Positions 20,594-29,840 of a stretch of 42,807 nucleotides of DNA are shown here, piece after piece (within the stretch, counting starts at the first letter, position 1; each line of letters begins with the position of its first letter). The translations under genes were made by a program, and so were the position numbers. The notes beneath the pieces were generated by a model, which ran no database searches, had not been told where the DNA came from, and saw only the letters and a list, made by a program, of their open reading frames with translations. The DNA is from Candidatus Paenibacillus intestinavium (GTDB lineage: Bacteria > Bacillota > Bacilli > Paenibacillales > Paenibacillaceae). Where the stretch lies: the NCBI GenBank assembly GCA_019113605.1, contig DXHF01000228.1:1-42807 (forward strand), read 5' to 3'.

Positions 20594-23500
20594 TCATCCT
20601 TTCTCATGAAACGTTAATTGTGAAAATTGACTACGATGATCAGTCGGCTCCCAAGTCTTCGAGAACAAACCAACACTAAGTATTGGCTGCACCGTTGATT
20701 GTTTATATAGCAGCTCCCAATCAGCCTCCTGCTCATACTTCACTAGAAAACTTAGCTCCCCAGCCTTAGCCTCTACTCGTAAATAATGCATTTCTTGTAT
20801 ATCAGGTCTAACAAACAATTCATAGTTTTCTGTACGCTCCGGATAGAATATCGCTAACAGCTTCCGTCTAGCATTGCCGAACATCATTTTACTTTGATCA
20901 TTAAATTTCACGATAAGACCGCTGTGGAAGCAAGGACCATATTTATTATGATTGATCACTTTTGCTTCTATCGAAAAATGATCATAACTAGGCTGCATAA
21001 GCCATTGAGCAGACTCATCCTTCGTAATCCAAGTATCGTCGATACTATGAACCGTGTGAATCATCGTAATACTCTCATTTTCATGAACCATTGTTGCCCC
21101 GTTAGGATTATGCTCTAGCCATTGTCCTTTTTCAACGGAGATCTGTTCATTAGTAAATCCCGTTTCAAGCTTCGCTTCTATTAACAATCCTCGTACGCTG
21201 TCAAAGAACTCTCTTTCCTTTACTTTAATTCGTTCTACTTCGGAATATAAATCATTCACTTCATAAACATGATCTGCCATTCGATCAAATAAAGTTAACC
21301 TAAATTGTTCCCACTCCTCGCGGATAGTAATACTGAGAGCATTCATGCCATCTATCTGCTCAACGCCCACATCAGCTTTTCCCATGTAGTTGGAGAGAAG
21401 GTCATAATAAACCGACTTATAATTCGTCAACGGAATGAGTCTCGTTATCCGTGACGTGTCCTGTTGCTCCTCAATTTCATGTAGCATCTCCTCCTCGATA
21501 AAGGAAATGGTGGAGTCCCCTTTATGCCATCTCTCTAATTGATTACGATGATCTATCAAAGCGGTTAACCAAGTAGTAGAGGAGGGCTTGTTATCCATAT
21601 TGCTTACGGACCAGAATGAAGGAATTGTTCCAGCAGGACACCAATTGTTCGCATAATACTGACCCATTTTAGCAAGATCATCTACTCGAATGACAAAATC
21701 CCGATAAATTGGCTTTGCACCATCCTCAATATGCATATTATCCAGTATATAAACAAGATCACGCTTAGCATCATAACCTTTCACAATAAAGTAATGCGTA
21801 TGCGGTTCACCCATATAGTGGTTCGAGTAATATAAACCACATAAATCACCAGGAATTAATATACGGTGCTCCTTCTGTAGCTCTTCCCTAAGTAAAATTC
21901 TTAACTCTTTGACATTGGTATATTTGTTTGTATGGATGTCTAAGTGGAATACGGATTTCAACTCTTGCTCATATAAATTAAAGAAATGGGCATGTGGCTC
22001 ACTCTCTCTCTCAAACGGTTGTTCTATCCAATCGTCAGGGAAAAAGGTCATATAGTAGTTGTAATAAAATAAAAACAGATCGAAATAACCGGATTGAAAG
22101 GATTCAAATAATATAGCCATCGGCTTCGTAAAACAATTAACCTGTTCCCAACCATAGGCATCGACATTCGTCTTTATCGCATGATTAATCGAAATCAATG
22201 AAGCCACTGAAGATGAATGATCCTCCTCATTCCAAGGCGTAAACTCAAATTCACCATGACGCTCCCTTAGCAAATCTGCTAAACTAATCGCCGTTGGTGC
22301 CTTATACAAATCTGAAGTTTGAACCGGAATCCCTCTTTCCTTCATTAGAGAAACCACTCTTAGCACATGCAAAGAATGTCCACCAATTTCAAAAAAATGG
22401 TCATCCTCCTCTATGCGATGTCCTGATAAAATTTGTGACCAACAGCCTCTTATTGTTCTTTCCAAAATATGCTCTGTCATATGTTCATTGCTTTGCTTAT
22501 GCTGCCGACTCCTTTGCGGCTGAGGTAAGGCCTTTCGATCTACTTTGCCATTGGGTGTAAGAGGTAATTGCTCTAATGGTACAAAATAAGATGGAATCAT
22601 ATATTGGGGAAGTTTATCCCCCAAATATTTTCTTAGCTCTGTCATTTCGATATCTCTCGTCATACTTACATAGGCAGCTAATTCATGAGTGCCGTCATCA
22701 CTTTTCAAGTCTCTTACAGCCGTCATTTTTATGAAGGGATGTTGCAAAAGTAAACTTTCTATTTCCCCTAATTCTATTCGATAGCCTCGAATTTTCACCT
22801 GATCATCCATACGTCCTAAATGCTGAATTTGACCATTCGGAAGCCATTTTGCTAAATCACCAGTAAGGTACAATCTTTCATTTGCAACAAATGGATGCTC
22901 AATAAATTTCTCATCCGTTAGCTCTGGTCTATTCCAATAACCACGAGCTAGCCCATAACCAGAGATACATAATTGCCCTGATGAACCGATGGGCAACAAT
23001 TCATTATGCTCATTCAAAATATAAATCGAGGTGTTCGCGATCGGAACACCAATCGTAATATACTCTTCATCAGTCAACTCTTGCACTGTTGACCATACTG
23101 TCGTCTCCGTAGGACCATACATATTAAAAATCCGAGCAGAGGTTTGTTCTCGCAGCTGCTTAAATAACGGCATAGGTAGAGGCTCTCCACCAAGCATAAT
23201 AACTTTCAGCTGTCTGAAAGCTTGATGTTCAAGTCCTTCTGCCAACAAAAGCCGCATCCGAGATGGCGTCATCTGCAGTACATCAATATCCTTTTCCACA
23301 ATTAATTGATTAAGCTGTTCACCATCTACCTGCTCCATCTCATCCGCAATAATGACACGCATTCCAGAAGACAGTGGCACCAATGTTTCTAGAACAAAAA
23401 TATCAAAAGATATTGTCGTCACACATAATATACTATAATCCCCATTCATCGGAATTTTCGCTTGAATCGCTCGTATAAAGTTAATAACGGATAGATGTTC

Positions 23501-25417
23501 AATCATGACACCCTTCGGCTTTCCAGTTGATCCCGATGTATAGATGATATATGCCAAATCATGGGGATCGTTCACATTGGAGGGATTCTTCCTTAACTCT
23601 GCCTGCTCGATGTTTTTCCCTTTCCATGCGTCCTCAGCCCCATTAGATGCTAGATTAATGGTTAGCTCCATTAAATCAATATTTTCTACAGACAATACTA
23701 TCCTCTCTCGTAGTTGCTGACCAATGAGAATAATCTGTGCCCCACTGTCTTGCACAACGTAATCAATTCGTTCCTGAGGATATGTTGGATCAATAGGCAA
23801 ATAAGCTCCACCTGCCTTCATAATTCCATAGATTCCAACGATCATCTCAAGAGATCTCTCCGCAAGAATTCCTACAATTGATTGGGCACCAACGCCCCGC
23901 TCTCGAAGCTGGTGTGCTATTCTATTAGATTGTTTATTCAATTGATCATAAGTAAGCTCTTTTCCTTTAAACACAAGTGCCGTTTGATGAGGTGTTAGTA
24001 CCGCTTGCTCCTGAAGCAACTCATGGATTAATTTATTACGAGGTACATCGAGATTCGTACGATTAAATGTTTCAAGTAATTGTGTAATCTCCGTCTCCCT
24101 TAACAAAGAGAGTTCTGCTACTCTACTATTAGGATTTTCTATCATTTGATCTAGCAAGTTTTGTAGAGCACGAATCATATTCGCGATATCTTCTTCTGAA
24201 AACAAATTGTTTTTATACTGTACATCGACAGTAAGTTCATTTTTGCCATTCCAATCATTCACAACAAACTGCAGCGCGTTTAACTGATGACCATTATAAA
24301 TCTCTCGGTGCTCTACCTGCCATCCATTTAACTCCGTTAACATCTTGGTATTGAAACAATTCATTGTGACTTGAAATAACTGCTCTCTACCACTACGTCT
24401 AAGTTCTAATTGTTGTACTAATAGGTCATAAGGATATTTTTGATGCCTATAACAAGACGTTGTAATTTCCTTGAGTCGAGTAAGGAAGCTCACTACCGTC
24501 TCGCCGCTTTCAATCTGTACTCTCAAGGGCATATTACTTGTAAATATTCCGAATATCTCTTTCTCTAATTGACCGTATCGATTGAATATAGGAGTACCGA
24601 TAACTAGATCATCCCTTTTCAAACTTCGGTGCAAATATAGAAGTACTAACCCTGTTAAAATCGTGTTATCGGAACAATTCAGAGATGTCGCCAATCGCCT
24701 AATAGCTGCTGTTGTATACTTATCTAATAAAAATGAGGCTCTACTGCCTTCTACATCATTTGGATCGTCATTTGTAAAAAGTGGTTGTGGTAATGTTGCA
24801 AATTGCTTCAGCCAAAATGTATGATCACGCTGGCAGCGAGAACTTGAGAAATACTTTGCTTCCTGTGAAATGACATTCAAGTACCCTGGCGGCTGTAGCT
24901 TTTCGTATTCACTGTTTTTCAATAGGTTCATGTAAATCTTGCCAATACCTTCTGTTAACAGTTGTACCGACCAACCATCCGCAATAATATGATGTAGCTT
25001 AATAAGCAAACCTGTTCGTACACTATCAAGGCGGAACATCGTAAACTTATACAACTGATCGTCAGTAATTGAAATCGCCCGTGTTGCCTCTTTCTCAACC
25101 CATTGTTGCATGACAAGCTCAGCATTCTCTTCACCAGAAAAGTCATATAACTCAATGGCTATAGGCTCCTTAGTTCGCCAAACATACTGCTTTATTTCAC
25201 CTTCGTATTCTGTGAACTTAAGATGGAAGGCTTCATGTTGGCTTACAAATAAAGAAATAGATTGCTCAAGTAATGAAAAATTGACATTGCCCTCTATTAT
25301 ACTTACCAAGCCCACCACATGAATGGGACTACTCGGATATCGCAACTCCACATAACTAATTCTCTTTTGTGAATGTGTTAAAGGTTCAAGAGCGACACCG
25401 TTCATAACAGTATCCAT
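20594..25417 (-). CDS. Single-module NRPS: C-A-T plus BtrH/papain-like region plus C-terminal ConA-like (DUF1349-type) region
   Basis: C: HHIIADG; A: YIIYTSGSTGKPKGV, NMYGPTETTVW, YLTGDLAKWLPNG, GYRIELGEIE, NGKVDRKALP; T: FFEIGGHSLHVL. About 500 aa follow, including NCFTKPMAILFES, HTHYFIVKGYDAKRDLVYILDN and a beta-rich end (YGPCFHSGLIVKFNDQSKMMFG). No thioesterase motif seen. Confidence 0.9.
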   Translation of the reverse strand: MDTVMNGVALEPLTHSQKRISYVELRYPSSPIHVVGLVSIIEGNVNFSLLEQSISLFVSQHEAFHLKFTEYEGEIKQYVWRTKEPIAIELYDFSGEENAELVMQQWVEKEATRAISITDDQLYKFTMFRLDSVRTGLLIKLHHIIADGWSVQLLTEGIGKIYMNLLKNSEYEKLQPPGYLNVISQEAKYFSSSRCQRDHTFWLKQFATLPQPLFTNDDPNDVEGSRASFLLDKYTTAAIRRLATSLNCSDNTILTGLVLLYLHRSLKRDDLVIGTPIFNRYGQLEKEIFGIFTSNMPLRVQIESGETVVSFLTRLKEITTSCYRHQKYPYDLLVQQLELRRSGREQLFQVTMNCFNTKMLTELNGWQVEHREIYNGHQLNALQFVVNDWNGKNELTVDVQYKNNLFSEEDIANMIRALQNLLDQMIENPNSRVAELSLLRETEITQLLETFNRTNLDVPRNKLIHELLQEQAVLTPHQTALVFKGKELTYDQLNKQSNRIAHQLRERGVGAQSIVGILAERSLEMIVGIYGIMKAGGAYLPIDPTYPQERIDYVVQDSGAQIILIGQQLRERIVLSVENIDLMELTINLASNGAEDAWKGKNIEQAELRKNPSNVNDPHDLAYIIYTSGSTGKPKGVMIEHLSVINFIRAIQAKIPMNGDYSILCVTTISFDIFVLETLVPLSSGMRVIIADEMEQVDGEQLNQLIVEKDIDVLQMTPSRMRLLLAEGLEHQAFRQLKVIMLGGEPLPMPLFKQLREQTSARIFNMYGPTETTVWSTVQELTDEEYITIGVPIANTSIYILNEHNELLPIGSSGQLCISGYGLARGYWNRPELTDEKFIEHPFVANERLYLTGDLAKWLPNGQIQHLGRMDDQVKIRGYRIELGEIESLLLQHPFIKMTAVRDLKSDDGTHELAAYVSMTRDIEMTELRKYLGDKLPQYMIPSYFVPLEQLPLTPNGKVDRKALPQPQRSRQHKQSNEHMTEHILERTIRGCWSQILSGHRIEEDDHFFEIGGHSLHVLRVVSLMKERGIPVQTSDLYKAPTAISLADLLRERHGEFEFTPWNEEDHSSSVASLISINHAIKTNVDAYGWEQVNCFTKPMAILFESFQSGYFDLFLFYYNYYMTFFPDDWIEQPFERESEPHAHFFNLYEQELKSVFHLDIHTNKYTNVKELRILLREELQKEHRILIPGDLCGLYYSNHYMGEPHTHYFIVKGYDAKRDLVYILDNMHIEDGAKPIYRDFVIRVDDLAKMGQYYANNWCPAGTIPSFWSVSNMDNKPSSTTWLTALIDHRNQLERWHKGDSTISFIEEEMLHEIEEQQDTSRITRLIPLTNYKSVYYDLLSNYMGKADVGVEQIDGMNALSITIREEWEQFRLTLFDRMADHVYEVNDLYSEVERIKVKEREFFDSVRGLLIEAKLETGFTNEQISVEKGQWLEHNPNGATMVHENESITMIHTVHSIDDTWITKDESAQWLMQPSYDHFSIEAKVINHNKYGPCFHSGLIVKFNDQSKMMFGNARRKLLAIFYPERTENYELFVRPDIQEMHYLRVEAKAGELSFLVKYEQEADWELLYKQSTVQPILSVGLFSKTWEPTDHRSQFSQLTFHEKG

Positions 25418-25452
25418 ATCGTTTCCCCCTTTTTTGAACGATTATACTTTAC

Positions 25453-26841
25453 TTAGGCTGAGAGATTTTCCGAGTTGGAGATTAGTGTTCGTAGCCATTT
25501 TCCTGAACGGAATCTCATATAACCAATCGTAAATCGTACGACTTCTTCGAGTGATAGAAAAAAGTAGACCCAGAACAAAGGCTGTTTCCATACAAAAGAT
25601 AAAAGTAAACCTAGTGGGACTCCAATTAACCAAGTAGCTGTAGACTCCATAATAAATACAAATTTACTGTCTCCACCACTTTGGAGAATTCCACCAGCAA
25701 TGATCATATTGGCCACCTTCACCCATATGAAAGCAGCAAAAACCCAAATAACGTAGATAGATAATTGATTAGCTTCCTCTGATATTTGGAAAAACCTTGT
25801 ATACAGTGGGGCTAGAAACGCGATTAACACACCTAATCCAATCGAGATGAGAATTCCAATTTTTACGAGTTTTTGAGCATACTCCCGCGCTGTAGCATGG
25901 TCTCCAGCACCTAAACGATTGCCTACCATAACACTTGCAGCCCCTCCCAAACCAGCAAGCAAGCCGATCATTAATCCTTGTAGTGGGAAGGTTATCGTCA
26001 TTGCAGTCATCTCTGTTGTTCCCATTCTGCTGTAAATGATGGCATACACTGCTTCACCTAACACCCACACCAATTCCGTTAAAACGATCGGATACATAGT
26101 CACTAGAAACTTCTTTGTAAGTGGCTTGGATACTTGAATTAACTCCTTAATTGCCACTCCTCCAGGTAGTCGATAACGATAAACAGCACCAATAATAAGT
26201 ATGCACTCAACAATTCTTGAAATGACCGTAGCGTACGCTGCACCCGCCAAGCCAAGCTGCGGAAATCCGAATTTACCAAATATAAGAAAATAGTTTAATA
26301 TGATGTTAATGATAACTGTGCATAAGCTAACATACATTGGAAACTTTACATGTCCTGTACTTCGTAGTATTGCTGAGTAAAGCATTGTAAGCATAGTTGG
26401 TACATAGCTTAATGCTACAATTTTCAGGAAAATAAAGCCCTCCTCAGTCACCTGGCTATCTGTTGTAAATAAGGATAAAAGCATCTCTGGCTTAAAAAAC
26501 ACTAGAATTGAAAATAGCACAGATAAAGAAAGCCCTATTGCAAGTGCCAAACCAAGCAACTGTGAAATACTTTTCGTGTCTTTATTGCCCCAGAATTGAG
26601 CAGCATACACGGAAAGTGCAGCTGCTAGTCCAGCTAGAACAACCGAAATAACACTAAAAATTTTACTAGCGATACCTACTGATGCGATCGCAACATCTCC
26701 AAGCTGACCGACCATGATCTGATCGGTCATGTAAAGCATTGCCATAATTAAACTCTGTAGTGCAATCGGAATGGCTAGCTTATATAGATTTTTATAAAAT
26801 GCTTTATTATCGTTTAACTCCATGCCCACTCCTCTTCCCAT
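25453..26841 (-). CDS. MATE family efflux transporter
   Basis: 12-TM MATE pattern (ALQSLIMAMLYMTDQIMVGQLGDVAIASVGIASKI; GLLAGLGGAASVMVGNRLGAGDHATAREYA). Likely start MELNDNKAFYK. Confidence 0.93.
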   Translation of the reverse strand: MGRGVGMELNDNKAFYKNLYKLAIPIALQSLIMAMLYMTDQIMVGQLGDVAIASVGIASKIFSVISVVLAGLAAALSVYAAQFWGNKDTKSISQLLGLALAIGLSLSVLFSILVFFKPEMLLSLFTTDSQVTEEGFIFLKIVALSYVPTMLTMLYSAILRSTGHVKFPMYVSLCTVIINIILNYFLIFGKFGFPQLGLAGAAYATVISRIVECILIIGAVYRYRLPGGVAIKELIQVSKPLTKKFLVTMYPIVLTELVWVLGEAVYAIIYSRMGTTEMTAMTITFPLQGLMIGLLAGLGGAASVMVGNRLGAGDHATAREYAQKLVKIGILISIGLGVLIAFLAPLYTRFFQISEEANQLSIYVIWVFAAFIWVKVANMIIAGGILQSGGDSKFVFIMESTATWLIGVPLGLLLSFVWKQPLFWVYFFLSLEEVVRFTIGYMRFRSGKWLRTLISNSENLSA

Positions 26842-27530
26842 TAACTAAGCTTTTTATTGTCATGCAGAGCCCCTTCTGATCTGATATAGCGCATTAATGT
26901 GTAATTACTTTTTAACTGTATATCTGCAACTTCGAATCGCTTCGTATAGGAAAGTTGATTGTAGCCTTGTCCATCTACGAGTGATATATTGGCAGTGCCA
27001 CCGATAATAATGGGTAGCTGCATCAGTATAATTTCATTAACTAAGTTTTGATCAAATACATACCAGTTCAACAATCCGCCACCCTCTACCATAAGATGAT
27101 GAATGCCGTACTTCGTCTCTAATATTTCAAATAGTTTATCGAAATCAACAAGATCATGACCGCAAACAATAACCTCTTTCCCCTTCTGACGAATTAATTC
27201 ATTTTTCCGCTCATCCCAACCATTCTCTGTCGTAACGATAATAGTACGCTCGTCATCAGCAAAAATATTGCTCTCTAACGGGATATCTAATGTTCTCGTT
27301 GGAATGATTCTAACGGGATTTTTCGCCTGCTCAAAACGATTAGTCAGAAAGGGATTGTCTGTAAGTATCGTATTTTTTCCAACCATAATACCGTTGACTT
27401 CTCCACGAAACTTATGAATGTATTGCATATCTTCCTCTGTAAATAATTGAAATAATTCCTTACTAGAATAGCCTGATCCGAACGTCAATTTCCCATCAAT
27501 AGATACTTGACTAAATACAGTTACCTTCAT
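26841..27530 (-). CDS. RibD C-terminal-domain/DHFR-like reductase
   Basis: MKVTVFSQVSIDGKLTFG...GIMVGKNTILTDNPFLTNR...HHLMVEGGGLLNWYVFDQNLVNEI; no deaminase domain. Confidence 0.85.
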   Translation of the reverse strand: MKVTVFSQVSIDGKLTFGSGYSSKELFQLFTEEDMQYIHKFRGEVNGIMVGKNTILTDNPFLTNRFEQAKNPVRIIPTRTLDIPLESNIFADDERTIIVTTENGWDERKNELIRQKGKEVIVCGHDLVDFDKLFEILETKYGIHHLMVEGGGLLNWYVFDQNLVNEIILMQLPIIIGGTANISLVDGQGYNQLSYTKRFEVADIQLKSNYTLMRYIRSEGALHDNKKLS

Positions 27531-28693
27531 AAAATTTGTTCCTCCTTCTGTTCATTTAGAAATTGCTCAATCTGTTCAACTATGCCTACTGCAGTACTTA
27601 CCATCATCCGATGTGCTTCATTGGCTTGCCCATGCTCTAGCTCACTAAGACCTGCATCCATTCCTATCCAAGCCGCAATCATATATGGACTAACTGGAAT
27701 GGGAATGCAAGTATTCAACATATTGATTAGCATTTGCAGGTTTGGATTATCTTTATTTTTTAATTGCTCCATAACTACTGAACTAGCAGGTATTCGTTGG
27801 ACTCGATCTGCCCATTTCATCTGGTTCTCATCATTTAACATAAATCTAATGAATTGCTGTATATGTTGACCACACACGGAAGCTAATGACTGATTTGGAA
27901 AGACGATACCAACGGATGATGACATCGAGGTGGATATTCTCCCATTTATGGTAGGCAGATTTCCAACACCTAGTCTTTTGCCCATTTTCCTTTCTAAGTA
28001 ATTAAAGATCCATTCCCCTGTTATAATCGCTCCTACTTTGCCTTCAATAAATTGTCCGAGCAAAGCCGTTGCTCCATCCAGGCTAACTAAATGCCCAACT
28101 TCCTTTTGGGACTGAACAAAGGATAATGCTGCTTTCATCTCCTGGGTATCAAGATCTGGTCTCCCATCTCTCATAGGCCACCCGGAAAACGAAGTAAGAT
28201 ATGGGATAAAGCTATAGGATTGCTTAAGATCCACGGCGATCGGAATAATATTTTGATCTTTTTCCTTATTGTCCAAAGCCACTATTTCCTCCCAAGAACT
28301 AGGCATCATGTCATAAAAATCTTTATTATAAAACAGGACCAAATGATTACCCGTAATAATAGGAACACCTACTTGTTCACCCTCATATTGCATCGATTGT
28401 AAAATATGCTCTGAAATAATATCGTTACAAAGTTCCTGCCGAACAATGGAATAACGACCTAGTTTCTTGTAAGATGACATATCCGAAGGTACAAATGCCA
28501 TATGAGGACCTTCGCCCGTTTCGTGGATATCCTTTATGCTTTCTCCAAGTTGTGCAATGCTCATCACTTCTAGTTTTATCCCAATACCATACTGTTCACT
28601 AAACGATTGGCATATGTCCTCAAGCACCTCAATCGACGTATCACCTTCACCGTTAAACTCATGCCAAATCGTTAACTCCCTTATCGTCTCCAT
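27527..28693 (-). CDS. Maltose/sugar-binding-protein-like protein lacking a signal peptide
   Basis: METIRELTIWHEFNGEGDTSIEVLEDICQSFSEQYGIGIKLEV starts directly in the mature SBP fold; VGVPIITGNHLVLFYNKDFYDMMPSSWEEI and IEGKVGAIITGEWIFNYL are MalE-like. Confidence 0.83.
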   Translation of the reverse strand: METIRELTIWHEFNGEGDTSIEVLEDICQSFSEQYGIGIKLEVMSIAQLGESIKDIHETGEGPHMAFVPSDMSSYKKLGRYSIVRQELCNDIISEHILQSMQYEGEQVGVPIITGNHLVLFYNKDFYDMMPSSWEEIVALDNKEKDQNIIPIAVDLKQSYSFIPYLTSFSGWPMRDGRPDLDTQEMKAALSFVQSQKEVGHLVSLDGATALLGQFIEGKVGAIITGEWIFNYLERKMGKRLGVGNLPTINGRISTSMSSSVGIVFPNQSLASVCGQHIQQFIRFMLNDENQMKWADRVQRIPASSVVMEQLKNKDNPNLQMLINMLNTCIPIPVSPYMIAAWIGMDAGLSELEHGQANEAHRMMVSTAVGIVEQIEQFLNEQKEEQIL

Positions 28694-28764
28694 TGCCGTA
28701 TAGCTCCTTTCAGCTCATAACTATCTACCTTCCAGCAACATTTCGCACCATTATGTGCTAATGC

Positions 28765-29805
28765 TCATGCAGGTATAAAAACCGTCTTCACCGTTTCAAT
28801 ACGTTCTTCTTGTGATGATTTCCCTTGACTTAATAACTCTTCAATAGCATCTTCGTATTCACTCAACTTATAACGCTTAGTAACTAATCCATCCAATCGA
28901 TTCATATCGCCGGCTTGTTGTAGCGCCTCATGAAACATATGACGATATTCACCCGCTCCAATAATTTTAATTCCTTCTTGAATAAAAGAAGTAGGTGTAC
29001 AAGTGTAGCGGTATTGGGCATTGATACCAAATGGAACGATTCGCCCCCCTCTTTCAATCCAGCGTTCCGCAGTTTCTAATTGATTGCCGACAGTATCAAT
29101 TACGACATCAAATTTTCGTTCGCCTAACCATGAATTTACGGCAGCAATATCTAGTTGATCAGGTTTTACAGCTACATTAGCAATGGTTGAGGCTACACTT
29201 AATCGATAATCATTCAGTTCTGTAGCTGCAGTAAAGCTAGCCTGTTGTCGTGCTACCATCTGACATAATAATCCCATCGGCCCCGAACCTAACACGAGTA
29301 CATGATCATCTGGACGAACACCCGCCTCTCTAAAATTATGCAGCACGCATGCTAATGGCTCGATCATTACTGCGGTTTCCCAAGACATCTCATCAGGAAT
29401 ACGATGAATAAATTCCTCCTGCGTAACAAACCATTTCGCGAAGGTTCCATGAACATTCAAGCCCGATATAGACATCCCTCTACCATCTTCAGCAACACAT
29501 AAATGCGGCATATCCCGTAGACAAAATCGACATTGACCACAGCTTTTATTGGGATCAATAACAACCCGATCTCCGATATCTACTCTGGTAACGCTGCTCC
29601 CCTTTTCAACGACAATACCAACGGCTTCATGTCCTCGAATGACATCGTATACGCCAAGCTCCTTACCGGAGATGACTGCCAAATCTGTTCCGCAAATTCC
29701 CGTTAATTGAATATGAATTTTCACATCCCAAGGTGAAATGATTGCTGGTTCCTCCATATGTTGAAGCTCCAGCCTATTATTGCTCGTCCATATTAAAGCT
29801 TCCAT
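28765..29805 (-). CDS. Zn-dependent medium-chain dehydrogenase (polyol/amino-cyclitol dehydrogenase type)
   Basis: GICGTDLAVISG, GHEAVGIVVEKGSSV, structural Zn CGQCRFCLRDMPHLC, GSGPMGLL. Confidence 0.9.
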   Translation of the reverse strand: MEALIWTSNNRLELQHMEEPAIISPWDVKIHIQLTGICGTDLAVISGKELGVYDVIRGHEAVGIVVEKGSSVTRVDIGDRVVIDPNKSCGQCRFCLRDMPHLCVAEDGRGMSISGLNVHGTFAKWFVTQEEFIHRIPDEMSWETAVMIEPLACVLHNFREAGVRPDDHVLVLGSGPMGLLCQMVARQQASFTAATELNDYRLSVASTIANVAVKPDQLDIAAVNSWLGERKFDVVIDTVGNQLETAERWIERGGRIVPFGINAQYRYTCTPTSFIQEGIKIIGAGEYRHMFHEALQQAGDMNRLDGLVTKRYKLSEYEDAIEELLSQGKSSQEERIETVKTVFIPA

Positions 29806-29840
29806 ACTTACGCACTCCCCTGATCTAAAATAATGTTTTC

